The translations under genes and the position numbers were made by a program. Shown in pieces: positions 35,118 to 43,744 of a stretch of DNA of 64,000 nucleotides (within the stretch, counting starts at the first letter, position 1; each line of letters opens with the position of its first letter). The notes under the pieces are model-generated. The model was not told the DNA's origin. It worked only from the letters and a program-made list of their open reading frames with translations, and searched no databases. This stretch comes from Streptomyces sp. Tu6071 (GTDB lineage: Bacteria > Actinomycetota > Actinomycetes > Streptomycetales > Streptomycetaceae), in the NCBI RefSeq assembly GCF_000213055.1, contig NZ_CM001165.1:558001-622000 (forward strand). Reading direction: 5' to 3'.

Positions 35118-35879
35118 GTGCCGGAGGCGGAGGAGCCGCGCGGGGACGGGGGCGCGGGGCGCGGGGTGACGGTGACCCAGCGCGCCATCGAACAGGTCAA
35201 GGCGATGATCGCCGAGGACAGGCTGCACCCGGGCGAGCGCCTGCCCAACGAGCGGGAGCTGGCGGCGCGGCTGGGCATCTCGCGCAGTTCGATGCGCGAG
35301 GCGATCCGGGCGCTGACGGTGATGGGCGTCCTGGAGGCGCGGCACGGTTCGGGCGTGTACGTGACGCACCTGCGGGCCGGGGACCTCCTGGAGACCTTCG
35401 GCGTGGTGGCCGGTCTCTCGCGCGGCCCGCAGCTGCTCGAACTCCTGGAGGTGCGGCGGGTGCTGGAGTCGACCGCGACGGCGCTCGCGGCGGCCCGTAT
35501 CGACGAGGCGGGGCTGGCCGACGTGGAGGCCGAGCTGGCCGCGATGCGCGCGACCGAGGACTCCGAGGTGATCCTCGCCCACGACCTCGCCTTCCACCGG
35601 GTGATCGCGCGGGCCTCGGGGAACGCCTCGCTCGCCGCGATCCTGGAGGGCCTGTCCTCGCGCACCTTCCGGGCCCGGGTGTGGCGCGGTCTCCAGGAGG
35701 AGGGCGCCTTCGACCGGACGAGGGACGAGCACGCCCGCATCCACCGGGCCCTGCTCGCCCGCGACCCCGAGGCGGCCCGCGCGGCTGCGGCGGCGCACGT
35801 GGGAGCGGTGGAGGACTGGCTCGCGGGACACCTGGCGCGACAGGAGGAGGTGGCGGGCGGGACGGGGACGGACGGGTGA
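35118..35879 (+). CDS. GntR-family regulator, FadR subfamily
   Basis: A 253-residue regulator. The winged helix (about 20-85) includes ERLPNERELAARLGISRSSMREAIRAL and ARHGSGVYV. The C-terminal all-helical FCD domain (about 105-235) has LLEVRRVLESTATALAA, HDLAFHRVIARASGN and DEHARIHRALLARD, whose Asp and His residues usually bind a metal and a carboxylate ligand. The GTG at 35118 follows AGGGGAAGGGG. It is divergent from the sugar ABC/fucD operon and the two inverted operators lie between them. A sugar acid such as fuconate would be a sensible inducer, by inference. Confidence 0.92.
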   Translation: MPEAEEPRGDGGAGRGVTVTQRAIEQVKAMIAEDRLHPGERLPNERELAARLGISRSSMREAIRALTVMGVLEARHGSGVYVTHLRAGDLLETFGVVAGLSRGPQLLELLEVRRVLESTATALAAARIDEAGLADVEAELAAMRATEDSEVILAHDLAFHRVIARASGNASLAAILEGLSSRTFRARVWRGLQEEGAFDRTRDEHARIHRALLARDPEAARAAAAAHVGAVEDWLAGHLARQEEVAGGTGTDG

Positions 35880-35967
35880 CGAGGGAGGGGCGGCGCGAGG
35901 CGGGCGGACTGCGGCGAGGGGTCGTACCGAGGCGAACCGATCTTTTCGGACGACCCGGCCCTGTTCG

Positions 35968-36104
35968 GTGAGCCGGTCCCGTCGGGGTGAGCCGGTCCCG
36001 TCGAGGCCAGCCGTTCGCGCTGAGGCGAGCCGTTCGCGCTGAGGCGAGCCGTTCGCGCTGAGGCGAGCCGTTCGCGCTGAGGCGAGCCGTTCGCGCTGAG
36101 GCGG
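35968..36104. repeat. 19-base tandem repeat array, seven clear units
   Basis: From 35968 two units (GTGAGCCGGTCCCGTCGGG and a near copy) pass into five units of GCCGTTCGCGCTGAGGCGA (36010-36104); the last differs by one base. Both halves share a 19-base period and the core GAGCCG. A weaker unit (GCGAACCGATCTTTTCGGA) may precede them near 35932. The array fills most of the 324-base gap between convergent GntR and alpha-glucosidase genes. The period is not a codon multiple, and no coding frame is supported. Confidence 0.85.
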
Positions 36105-36203
36105 GTGCGCCTCCCTCGCGCGCACCCGCCTCAGCCGCTCACCCCTCGCGCCTCGCCGCCCCCGCCCCGGAGTCCCGGGTCCTCGGCTCCGCGCCGCGCG
36201 TTC

Positions 36204-37916
36204 TCAGCCGAGCCACCACACCGTGGTGTCCGGGGCCAGTACGACGTTCCCCGCCGCGTCCGCGACCGGGAGTGTGTCCCCGCTGCTCAGCAGGGCCTCG
36301 CCGGGGCTCGGGACGGTGACCGGGGCGCTCCCCGTGTGGGCGGTCACCACGACGGGCCGCCCGTCCGCCGCCTCGCGGCGCAGCGCGAGCACGCCCTCGG
36401 GCGCGTCGAGCCACGTCACCTCGGTGCCCGCGCCGAGCGCGGGCTGTGCGCGGCGCAGGGCGAGCGCGGCGCGGTAGAACTCCAGCGTGGAGCCCGCGGC
36501 GCCGGTCTGGGCCTCGACGCTCAGGCCGCCCCACTCGGCGGGCTGCGGCAGCCAGCTTCCGCCGGACCCGAATCCGTACGAACCCCCCTCGCGCGTCCAG
36601 GGGAGCGGCACCCGGCACCCGTCGCGGAAGCCGTCCTGGCCCGCCGCGCGGAAGTACGAGGGGTCCTGGCGGACCTCGTCGGGGAGGTCCACGACGTCCG
36701 GGAGACCCAGTTCCTCGCCCTGGTAGAGGTACGCGGAGCCGGGCAGCCCGAGCATCAGGAGGGTCGCGGCACGCGCGCGGCGCAGGCCGAGCGCGCGGTC
36801 CCCCGGGGTGCGGAGCTGGGTGCCGAGCCCCGGCGGGTTGCCGAAGCGGGTGGTGTGCCGGGTGACGTCGTGGTTGGAGAGCACCCAGGTGGCGGGGGCG
36901 CCGACCGGGCGCATCGCCGCGAGGGTGCGGTCGATGACCTCGCGCAGCGCGGGAGCCGACCAGTCGGTGCTGAGGTACTGGAAGTTGAACGCCTGGTGGA
37001 GTTCGTCGGGGCGCACGTAGTGGGCGGTGCGCTCGACGGTCGGCGTCCATGCCTCGGCGACGAAGACGCGGGCGCCGTCGTACTCGTCGAGGACGCGCCG
37101 CCACGAGCGGTAGATCTCGTGGACACCGTCCTGGTCGAAGTAGGGCGTGGCCCCGTTGCCGAGCAGCTTGACCTGCTCGGCGCCGCCGACGTCGGGCAGT
37201 CCGGGCGCCTTGACGAGCCCGTGCGCCACGTCGATGCGGAAGCCGTCGACGCCCATGTCGAGCCAGAAGCGCAGCACGGAGCGGAACTCGTCGTGCACCG
37301 CCGGGTGTTCCCAGTTGAAGTCGGGCTGCTCGGGCGCGAAGAGGTGCAGGTACCACTCACCGTCGGCGGTACGGGTCCACGCGGGCCCGCCGAAGACGGA
37401 CTCCCAGTCGTTGGGCGGGAGTTCACCGTTTTCGCCGCGCCCGGCCCTGAAGTGGTAGCGCTCGCGCAGCGGCGAGCCGGGTCCTTCGGCGAGGGCGCGC
37501 TTGAACCACTCGTGCTGGTCGGAGGAGTGGTTGGGGACGAGGTCGACGATGACGCGCAGCCCGAGCGCGTGCGCCTCGCGCAGCAGCCCGTCCGCGTCGT
37601 GCAGGTCGCCGAACATCGGGTCCACGGCCCGGTAGTCGGCGACGTCGTAACCGGCGTCGGCCTGCGGCGAGGCGTAGAAGGGGCTCAGCCACACGGCGTC
37701 GACGCCGAGGTCGCGCAGGTGCGGCAGACGGGCCCGGACACCGGCCAGGTCGCCCATGCCGTCGCCGTTCGCGTCGGCGAAACTGCGCGGGTAGACCTGG
37801 TAGATGACCGCCTCGCGCCACCAGTCGTCGCCGGGCGCCGGGGTGGCGGGCCCGGCCTGCGCGGGGAGGGGAGCGGGGGCGAGGGCGGCGGTGGAGTCGG
37901 CGTGGTGCTGGCTCAT
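36204..37916 (-). CDS. aglA: GH13 alpha-glucosidase
   Basis: A 570-residue cytoplasmic enzyme of the oligo-1,6-glucosidase/alpha-glucosidase branch of GH13. The conserved blocks are visible in order: VIYQVYPRSFADANGDG, VDLVPNHSSDQH, GFRIDVAHGL with the nucleophile Asp, VFVAEAW with the acid/base Glu, and WVLSNHDVTRH with the transition-state Asp. No signal peptide is present, so it cleaves imported maltose or maltodextrins. It is the last gene of malE-malF-malG-aglA, the arrangement known from S. coelicolor. The ATG at 37916 has AAGGACC upstream. Confidence 0.93.
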   Translation of the reverse strand: MSQHHADSTAALAPAPLPAQAGPATPAPGDDWWREAVIYQVYPRSFADANGDGMGDLAGVRARLPHLRDLGVDAVWLSPFYASPQADAGYDVADYRAVDPMFGDLHDADGLLREAHALGLRVIVDLVPNHSSDQHEWFKRALAEGPGSPLRERYHFRAGRGENGELPPNDWESVFGGPAWTRTADGEWYLHLFAPEQPDFNWEHPAVHDEFRSVLRFWLDMGVDGFRIDVAHGLVKAPGLPDVGGAEQVKLLGNGATPYFDQDGVHEIYRSWRRVLDEYDGARVFVAEAWTPTVERTAHYVRPDELHQAFNFQYLSTDWSAPALREVIDRTLAAMRPVGAPATWVLSNHDVTRHTTRFGNPPGLGTQLRTPGDRALGLRRARAATLLMLGLPGSAYLYQGEELGLPDVVDLPDEVRQDPSYFRAAGQDGFRDGCRVPLPWTREGGSYGFGSGGSWLPQPAEWGGLSVEAQTGAAGSTLEFYRAALALRRAQPALGAGTEVTWLDAPEGVLALRREAADGRPVVVTAHTGSAPVTVPSPGEALLSSGDTLPVADAAGNVVLAPDTTVWWLG

Positions 37917-38002
37917 GGGGTCCTTGCTGGTGACGTGGACGTACGAGTGGTGCGTCGTGCGGTACGGGAGCGGGACCGGCCCGGCCGGCGCGGCCCCGGG
38001 GC

Positions 38003-38920
38003 TCAGCCCTTCGCCGCGCCCGCCGTGAGCCCCGTGACGAGGTGGCGCTGCACGAGGTAGAAGAAGATCGTGACCGGTACCGCGATGAGCACGGCGGTCG
38101 CGGCCATGAGGTTCCACTGGGCGTCGTGTTCGCTGACGAAGGTCTGGAGGCCGACGGCGAAGGTGTACTTCTCGTCGTCGAGGAGGAAGGTCGAGGCGAA
38201 GGCCACCTCGGCCCACGCGGTGATGAAGGTGTAGAAGGCGGCGACGGCGAGGCCGGGCCTCGCGAGCGGCAGGACGAGCCGCCAGAAGGTGCCGAAGGGG
38301 CTGAGCCCGTCGATGCGCCCGGCCTCGTCGATCTCGAAGGGGATCGTGTCGAAGTAGCCCTTGAGCAGCCAGGCGCTGTACGGGATGGCGGTCGTGCAGT
38401 TGAGCAGGATCACCCCGAAGTAGCTGTCGATGAGCCCGAGTTCGGAGAAGATCTCGTACATCGGCACGATGAGCACGGCGATCGGGAACGCCTGCGTGAG
38501 CAACAGCACCCACATGAGGGGGCGTTGGCCGGGGAAGCGCATGCGCGAGACGGCGTAGCCGGTGGTGGCGGCGAAGGCGACGCCGAGCAGGGTGGTGCCG
38601 AGCGCGACGATCAGGGTGGACTGGAGCCAGTCCCAGAACTTGGTGTGTTCGAGGACGTAGGAGTAGTTGGAGAGGGTGAGGTGGTCGAGGATGCGGCCCG
38701 GGTGGAGGTAGTCGTCCTTCCCGGGTCCGAGCGAGAGGAAGGCGAGCCAGACGACGGGCACGAGCGCGATGAGGCTCGCGAGGACGAGGACGGCGTGGGT
38801 GAGGACGGTGGCGAGCGGGCCGCGCTCGCCCCGGCGGCGCACGCGCGCGGGGCGGGCAGCGGTGCGCGCCGGGCGCGCGGCGACGGGCGCGGCGGGCAGC
38901 GTGGTGGACTCGGTGCTCAT
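38003..38920 (-). CDS. malG: Maltose/maltodextrin ABC permease
   Basis: A 305-residue inner-membrane permease with six predicted helices and the EAA loop DEAGRIDGLSPFGTFWRLVLPLARPG (near residue 205), which contacts the ATPase. The N-terminus is Arg/Ala-rich and cytoplasmic. It pairs with MalF from the gene 22 bases upstream. No ATPase is encoded in this operon; in Streptomyces the shared ATPase MsiK usually serves such transporters, which is general knowledge and not shown here. Confidence 0.92.
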   Translation of the reverse strand: MSTESTTLPAAPVAARPARTAARPARVRRRGERGPLATVLTHAVLVLASLIALVPVVWLAFLSLGPGKDDYLHPGRILDHLTLSNYSYVLEHTKFWDWLQSTLIVALGTTLLGVAFAATTGYAVSRMRFPGQRPLMWVLLLTQAFPIAVLIVPMYEIFSELGLIDSYFGVILLNCTTAIPYSAWLLKGYFDTIPFEIDEAGRIDGLSPFGTFWRLVLPLARPGLAVAAFYTFITAWAEVAFASTFLLDDEKYTFAVGLQTFVSEHDAQWNLMAATAVLIAVPVTIFFYLVQRHLVTGLTAGAAKG

Positions 38921-38942
38921 GGCGTGGCTCCTGTCGGCGGGG

Positions 38943-39953
38943 TCAGAGGGTGGACTGCTCGCTGCGGTTCAGCCACCTACGGTAGAAGGTGGTGAAGACG
39001 ACGAGGATCGACAGGAGCAGGACGCCGTACGTGGCCGACTGGGCGAAGTCGCGCGGCTGTTGGCCGAAGCCGAGGCGGTAGGCCCAGGTCACGAGGATCT
39101 GTGCGTCGGGGGCGCTGGTGCCGCCGAAGAGCAGGAAGATGATGGCGAACTGGTTGAAGGTCCAGATGACGCCGAGCAGGACGACGGTGGCGCTCACGGG
39201 GCGCAGTCCCGGCAGGGTGACGTGCCGGAAGCGCTGCCAGGCGCTCGCCCCGTCCATCTCGGCGGCCTCGTAGAGGTTCGCGTCGATGGACTGGAGCCCG
39301 CCGAGGAGCGAGACCATCATGAACGGCACGCCGCACCACGTGTTGACGAGGATCGCGGCGACGCGCTGCCAGGCGGTGTCCTCCAGCCAGGCGGGCTGCG
39401 GCAGGCGCAGGTGCCCGAGGAGGGTGTTGATCAGGCCGCCGTCGGCGAGCATGATCCGCCAGGAGAAGACGGTGACGAAGGCGGGCACCGCCCACGGCAG
39501 GATGAGCAGCATCCGGTAGACGACCCGGCCGCGGAGCTTCTGGTTGAGCAGCAGCGCGAGGCCGAGGCCGATGCAGTAGTGCAGCGCCACGCAGGCGACG
39601 GTCCAGCCGACCGTCCACAGGAAGTGCGACCAGAAGCGCTCGTAGGCGGTGGGCCCCCACAGGATGTCGGCGTAGTTGTGCAGGCCGATGAACTCGTAGG
39701 TCGCGTCGATGTGGTTGACGCCGATGGTGCGCGCCGAGTTGAGGCTCGTGGCGTCGGTGAGGGTGAGGTAGAAGCCGCGGGCCAGGGGGTACGCGACGAG
39801 GACGCCGAGGACGATGACGACCGGGGCGATCATCACGTACGCGTACCAGTGTTTCCGGCTGCCGCGGCGCAGGCGGGCGAGCGGCCCGGTCCTGCGGCCC
39901 TGGGGCCGCTGCTGCCGCGGGGGCGCGGTCTCGGTGTCGACGGCGACGGTCAT
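38943..39953 (-). CDS. malF: Maltose/maltodextrin ABC permease
   Basis: A 336-residue permease with six to seven helices. Landmarks are WYAYVMIAPVVIVLGVLVAY for the first helix and the EAA loop EAAEMDGASAWQRFRHVTLPGL (near residue 237). It forms a heterodimer with MalG. It lies 101 bases downstream of malE on the same strand. Confidence 0.92.
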   Translation of the reverse strand: MTVAVDTETAPPRQQRPQGRRTGPLARLRRGSRKHWYAYVMIAPVVIVLGVLVAYPLARGFYLTLTDATSLNSARTIGVNHIDATYEFIGLHNYADILWGPTAYERFWSHFLWTVGWTVACVALHYCIGLGLALLLNQKLRGRVVYRMLLILPWAVPAFVTVFSWRIMLADGGLINTLLGHLRLPQPAWLEDTAWQRVAAILVNTWCGVPFMMVSLLGGLQSIDANLYEAAEMDGASAWQRFRHVTLPGLRPVSATVVLLGVIWTFNQFAIIFLLFGGTSAPDAQILVTWAYRLGFGQQPRDFAQSATYGVLLLSILVVFTTFYRRWLNRSEQSTL

Positions 39954-40054
39954 GGCGGCCCTTCCGGGGGCGGGGATGGTGTACGGGGGAAGGCGGCGGC
40001 GCCGGTACGGGGGCGGGGCGGCCCGTCAGGTGGCCGGCCCCGCTCCCGCGCCGG

Positions 40055-41332
40055 TCAGCGCTTGTAGTCGGGGAGGAGCTTCTGCATCGCGTCCCCGGCC
40101 TTGCGGATGCCGTCGTCCAGCGACTCCTTCCCGCTCGCGACGCGCGGCAGTTCGGTGTCCATGGGGCCCCACAGGGAGCTGTACTCCGGCAGCGCGGGGC
40201 GCGGCCGGGCGGCGTCCAGGACCTGCTGGAAGCCGGCCGTGCCCGGGTCGGCCTTGACCGCTTCGGTGTAGGCGTCCTGGCGGGTCGGCAGGGTGCCGTT
40301 CCTGAGGGCGATCTTCTCTTGCGTCTTCGCGGAGGTCATGAACCGGACGAAGGTGAAGGCGGCCTTCTGGTGGGCCTTGTCGGAGCCCGCGTAGACGGAG
40401 AGGTTGTGCCCGCCGGTCGGGGCGCCGGGCTTGCCCGCCGAGCCCGCGGGGACGACGGCGACGCCGAGGTTCTTCCGGTCCTTGAAGGCGGTGCCCTTGT
40501 AGTAGTTGGTCAGCTCCCAGGGGCCCTGGAGGGTCGCCGCGACCTTGCCGCCCGCGAAGGCGTCCTGGATGTGGGCGTAGCTGTCGGCGGTGATGTCGGC
40601 CTTGTGCAGGCCCTTGCCGGAGAAGAGGCCCTGCCACTCCTTGAGCCCCTTGACGGCGGCGGGGCTCCCGATGGTGAGCTTCCTCGCCTTCGCGTCGACC
40701 GTGTCGGTGCCCTCGCCGAAGAGGTAGGGCTGGGCGTAGTACCCGGCCGTCGAGCCCCAGTAACCGTCCACGCCCGTCTTGGACTTGATCGTCGCGGCGT
40801 CCTTCTTGAGCTGCTCCCAGGTCGTGGGGGCTTCCTTGATGCCCGCGTCGGCGAAGAGCTTCTTGTTGTAGACGAGGGCGAGGGTGTCGGTGACGAGCGG
40901 GACGCCGTAGGTCTTGCCCTCGTACTGGGCCTGCTGGAGCAGGGCGGGCTGGAAGGAGTCCTGGTCGGCGAGCGCGTCCGTGCCGTCGAGCGGCGCGAGG
41001 TAGCCCTTCTTCGCGAAGGCGGGCGTCCAGCCGACCTCGGCGCGCAGGATGTCGGGCGCGCCCTTGGCCCCGGCGGCGGTGTCGAACTTGTTCTGCGCCT
41101 GGTCGAAGGGGACGTTGACGTACTTGACCTTGATGCCCTTGTGCGACTTCTCGAACTGCTCGACCAGCGCCTTGTAGGTGGGGGCCTCGTTGGTGGCGTT
41201 GGAGGTGTCCCACCAGGTGAGGGTGACCGGTCCGCCGCCGGAGGCGCCGTCGTCGCCGTCGTCCCCGCCGCAGGCCGTCGCCGCGAGGGCGAGCGATGCG
41301 AGCAGTGCGGTGGCCGCTATGCCACGCCGCAT
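40055..41332 (-). CDS. malE: Maltose/maltodextrin-binding lipoprotein
   Basis: A 425-residue extracellular binding protein: a signal peptide with a lipobox ending ATACGG and a mature family-1 fold starting VTLTWWDTSNATNEAPTY. Aromatic residues typical of maltodextrin sites (YWGSTAGYYAQPYLFG, LQGPWELTNYYKG) are present. AAGGAG stands about seven bases before the ATG at 41332. The upstream region carries several CTTGCA-type operators. It is the first gene of malEFG-aglA; the divergent malR is truncated. Confidence 0.94.
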   Translation of the reverse strand: MRRGIAATALLASLALAATACGGDDGDDGASGGGPVTLTWWDTSNATNEAPTYKALVEQFEKSHKGIKVKYVNVPFDQAQNKFDTAAGAKGAPDILRAEVGWTPAFAKKGYLAPLDGTDALADQDSFQPALLQQAQYEGKTYGVPLVTDTLALVYNKKLFADAGIKEAPTTWEQLKKDAATIKSKTGVDGYWGSTAGYYAQPYLFGEGTDTVDAKARKLTIGSPAAVKGLKEWQGLFSGKGLHKADITADSYAHIQDAFAGGKVAATLQGPWELTNYYKGTAFKDRKNLGVAVVPAGSAGKPGAPTGGHNLSVYAGSDKAHQKAAFTFVRFMTSAKTQEKIALRNGTLPTRQDAYTEAVKADPGTAGFQQVLDAARPRPALPEYSSLWGPMDTELPRVASGKESLDDGIRKAGDAMQKLLPDYKR

Positions 41333-41446
41333 GAGTACTCCTTGAGGGTGTGTGAGCCCGTTCGCGGCGGATGGCCGCCGCCGGCCGCTCCATCGCGACG
41401 GCCGGGCGAACGAGAAAGTAACAGCGCCGCAGCCGTTGCGAAAGAC

Positions 41447-41567
41447 CTTGCAGCAAGAATCTGCAAGAAACCTTCGCGCCGCCCTGAACGTCAGTTCACC
41501 GCCTCCACCTGCGGCGTACTCTCCCGGTGCGGGCCCGGCGCGTCCGGGCTTGCAAGGCTTGTGCAAG
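41447..41567. promoter_or_regulatory. MalR-type operators in the malE/malR intergenic region
   Basis: CTTGCAG (41447-41453) and CTGCAAG (41461-41467) form an inverted repeat with seven bases between. CTTGCAAG (41549-41556) and CTTGTGCAAG (41558-41567) are further palindromic copies. CTTGCAG-type repeats are the known binding motif of MalR/Reg1 in Streptomyces. They occupy the 348-base space between malE and the malR fragment, which otherwise holds no gene. They look intact although the local repressor gene is broken. Confidence 0.7.
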
Positions 41568-41680
41568 AATCCTCAGGCCCTTGTCAGTCCGCGCCCGAAC
41601 GGGAATCATCGGAGGGGCCGTCAGGGACCCGTGACCTGGGCAGCGCTGTACATCGAGGCAGGGCCAGTCGAGGGGACCCC

Positions 41681-41881
41681 ATGACACAGCAGTACGGGCG
41701 CAAGCCCGCGACAGCCCGTCGCGCGGGCGCGCGCCCGGAGCCGCAGGGCACGGCGCGCCTCGCCGATCTGGCCGCGCAGGCGGGGGTGAGCGAGGCGACG
41801 GTGAGCCGGGTGCTCAACGGCAAGCCGGGCGTGGCCGACGCGACGGGGGTACGGGGCGGGGGCGGTCACTCGCGCGGGTGA
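41681..41881 (+). pseudogene. malR: Truncated LacI-family repressor malR, helix-turn-helix only
   Basis: The ATG at 41681 opens a 66-residue frame. It has the complete LacI helix-turn-helix (LADLAAQAGVSEATVSRVLN, residues 28-47) and KPGVADAT, where intact proteins continue into the hinge and a sugar-binding domain of about 270 residues. Here the frame changes to an unrelated Gly/Arg-rich tail encoded by a hairpin and stops. Position, divergence from malE and operators identify it as malR. A protein without hinge and dimer domain is not expected to bind its operators well. The missing part is not found elsewhere in the window. Confidence 0.88.
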
Positions 41882-41897
41882 CCGCCCCCGCCCCGTA
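41850..41897. terminator. Strong hairpin at the malR break point
   Basis: TACGGGGCGGGGGCGGTCA (41850-41868) is perfectly complementary to 41879-41897, a 19-base stem with a ten-base loop. It lies 12 bases after the stop of the minus-strand glycosyltransferase and at the junction where malR sequence ends. It works as a terminator for the glycosyltransferase and perhaps for the former malR. Confidence 0.75.
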
Positions 41898-41909
41898 TCC
41901 AGGCCGGGC

Positions 41910-43022
41910 CTACAGGCCCTCGTAGACCGTCAGGAGCCGGTCCACGACCGCGTCCATCGCGAAGGTCCCGCCCGCCAGGGCGTGCGCGGCGCGGGACGCC
42001 TCGGCGTGGTGGGCCGGGTCGAGGAGGTCGCCGACGGCGGGGGCGAGGCCGTCCGCCGTGGTGACGACGCGGCCCGCGCCCGCGCGGGCGATGTCCTTGG
42101 CGAGACCGTTCGACGTCGTGACGACCGCCGGGGTGCCGACCGAGAGGGCTTCGAGGACGGACATCGGGAAGGGCTCGTCGACGGCCGGGAGGACGTAGAC
42201 GGTCGCCTCGCGCAGGGTGCGGAGCATGGCCTCGCCGCTCAGCGGTCCGGGCAGGGCGACCTTGTCGCGCAGCCCGAGCGTGTCCACGAGGGCGCGGACG
42301 GCTCCGAGTTCGCCCTCGTCGGGCCCCGCGACGGTGAAGCGGGCGTCCGGGTGCGCGGCGAGGAGCGCCGGGATCGCGGCGACGAAGTCGGTGGGCCGTT
42401 TGCGGGCCTGGAGGCGGGCGGCGTACACGAGGTGCGGCGCGGTGCCGTCCCAGGGGGCGCGCGCTTCCTGCGCGGGGACGCCGTTGACGAGCCGTACCGC
42501 CCGGGCGAGCGGCGGGGCGCCCACGACGGCGTCGAGCCCGGCGCGTTCGTGCTCCGTCAGGTACAGGACGGCGCCCGCGCCGCGCAGCAGGCGGCGTACG
42601 GCGAGCGCGTCGAGCACCTTCGCGAGCGCCTTGCCGCTCGGGTCGACCATGCCGTGCGTCTGGAGCACGAGGGGGCGCCCCGCGCGCAGCGCGGCGAGCG
42701 CGACCGGGAGGGTCACGAGGTCGCGCGCGAGGTGCACGTGGACGACGTCGGCCTCGCGCACGAGGCGGCGCGCGGAGCCGAGGAGCGCGGGCGAGGTGAT
42801 GCCGCTGAAGCCGAGCGGGGCGAGCCTGCGGGCCTGGTAGAGGCGCGCGGGCACGCCCTCGACGTCGGTGGGCAGGGCGCTGTCGAAGCCGTCGCCGAGC
42901 GCGAGGAGACCGGCCTCGTGGCCGCGCTCCTTGAGGCCCTTGGCGAGGTTGAGCGCGACGCGGACGGGGCCGCCGAAGGCGTGCGTCGGGCTGTGCAGCG
43001 TGACGGCGTGCAGGACTCTCAT
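41910..43022 (-). CDS. Family 4 glycosyltransferase
   Basis: A 370-residue GT-B fold transferase. The N-terminal Rossmann half has AVTLHSPTHAFGGPVRVALNLAKGLKERGH (family start, residues 6-35) and VVHVHLARD. The C-terminal half has LVYAARLQARKRPTDF, FTVAGPDEGELGA and the GT4 retaining motif region VDEPFPMSVLEALSVGTPAVVTT with the donor-binding Glu. It probably adds a sugar to a lipid-linked repeat unit. The ATG overlaps the stop of the acetyltransferase (ATGA). Confidence 0.92.
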   Translation of the reverse strand: MRVLHAVTLHSPTHAFGGPVRVALNLAKGLKERGHEAGLLALGDGFDSALPTDVEGVPARLYQARRLAPLGFSGITSPALLGSARRLVREADVVHVHLARDLVTLPVALAALRAGRPLVLQTHGMVDPSGKALAKVLDALAVRRLLRGAGAVLYLTEHERAGLDAVVGAPPLARAVRLVNGVPAQEARAPWDGTAPHLVYAARLQARKRPTDFVAAIPALLAAHPDARFTVAGPDEGELGAVRALVDTLGLRDKVALPGPLSGEAMLRTLREATVYVLPAVDEPFPMSVLEALSVGTPAVVTTSNGLAKDIARAGAGRVVTTADGLAPAVGDLLDPAHHAEASRAAHALAGGTFAMDAVVDRLLTVYEGL

Positions 43023-43558
43023 ACGGGCTCCGGTACGGGCCTGCGGCTGCCGTCGACGGCGTGCAGGGTCAGGGCGGGCAGGTCGCGGGTGAGCACCGTG
43101 CCGGCCGCGACGACGGACTGGGCGCCGACCGTCACGCCCGCGAGCACGGTGGCACGGGTGGCGATCCAGGCGCCGTCCTCGACGGTGATCGGGGCGTTGC
43201 GGTAGCGGAAGTCGGCCTTGCGGTGGTCGTGGCTGCCCGTGCAGATCATGGCCTCCTGCGAGACGCAGACGTGGGCGCCGATCCGGATGGGCTCCAGGTT
43301 GAGCAGGAAGGCGCCCTCACCTATCCAGGTGTGGTCGCCTATCTCCAGCTTCCACGGCCACAGGACGCGCACCCGGTGCCGGATGAGCACCCCCTCGCCG
43401 ATCTTCGCGCCGAAGGCGCGCAGGAGCATGGTGCGGACCCCTGCCGGGGTGAACCACGCCATGAAGACGGTGTTCATGACGGCGAACCACAGGGCCTGGA
43501 CGAGTTTCCCGCGTCCCTTGTCGTAACCGGCCAGCGTGAAGGCCGGGAGATTGCGCAT
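43019..43558 (-). CDS. WcaF-like left-handed beta-helix acetyltransferase
   Basis: A 179-residue hexapeptide-repeat enzyme. The turns are seen in KIGEGVLIRHRVRVLWPWKLEIGDHTWIGEGAF (about 56-88) and further repeats to VVAAGTV. CTGSHDHRK carries the catalytic His. Length and order match the WcaF/colanic acid O-acetyltransferase group. The ATG at 43558 has GGGGG upstream; a GTG five codons earlier lies within that Shine-Dalgarno sequence and is rejected. It is coupled to the GT4 gene and divergent from the polymerase-like gene. Confidence 0.9.
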   Translation of the reverse strand: MRNLPAFTLAGYDKGRGKLVQALWFAVMNTVFMAWFTPAGVRTMLLRAFGAKIGEGVLIRHRVRVLWPWKLEIGDHTWIGEGAFLLNLEPIRIGAHVCVSQEAMICTGSHDHRKADFRYRNAPITVEDGAWIATRATVLAGVTVGAQSVVAAGTVLTRDLPALTLHAVDGSRRPVPEPV

Positions 43559-43744
43559 GTGTGTAACCCCCACCGGCGCCTCCCCTGGCGCCCTCGGTGC
43601 TCAGCCTAATGGTTGACTCAAGGTGACCGAGGGGCGTCGGTAGACTGCCGCCGGGGATCTCTTCCGGTTGTCGTACCGGAAGGGTGGCGCGGGCCGGTGA
43701 CCACCGGCCGTGGTCGGGGCACGAGTTGGGGCGGGGGTCGCTGG

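Noticed and set aside
35968..36104. 19-base repeats as a CRISPR array
   Set aside because: The units are directly contiguous with no spacers, and no cas genes are present.
43613..43744. N-terminal extension of the polymerase-like protein
   Set aside because: The added 44 residues are basic and low-complexity. The ATG at 43745 leaves a short cytoplasmic N-terminus before the first helix, as expected.
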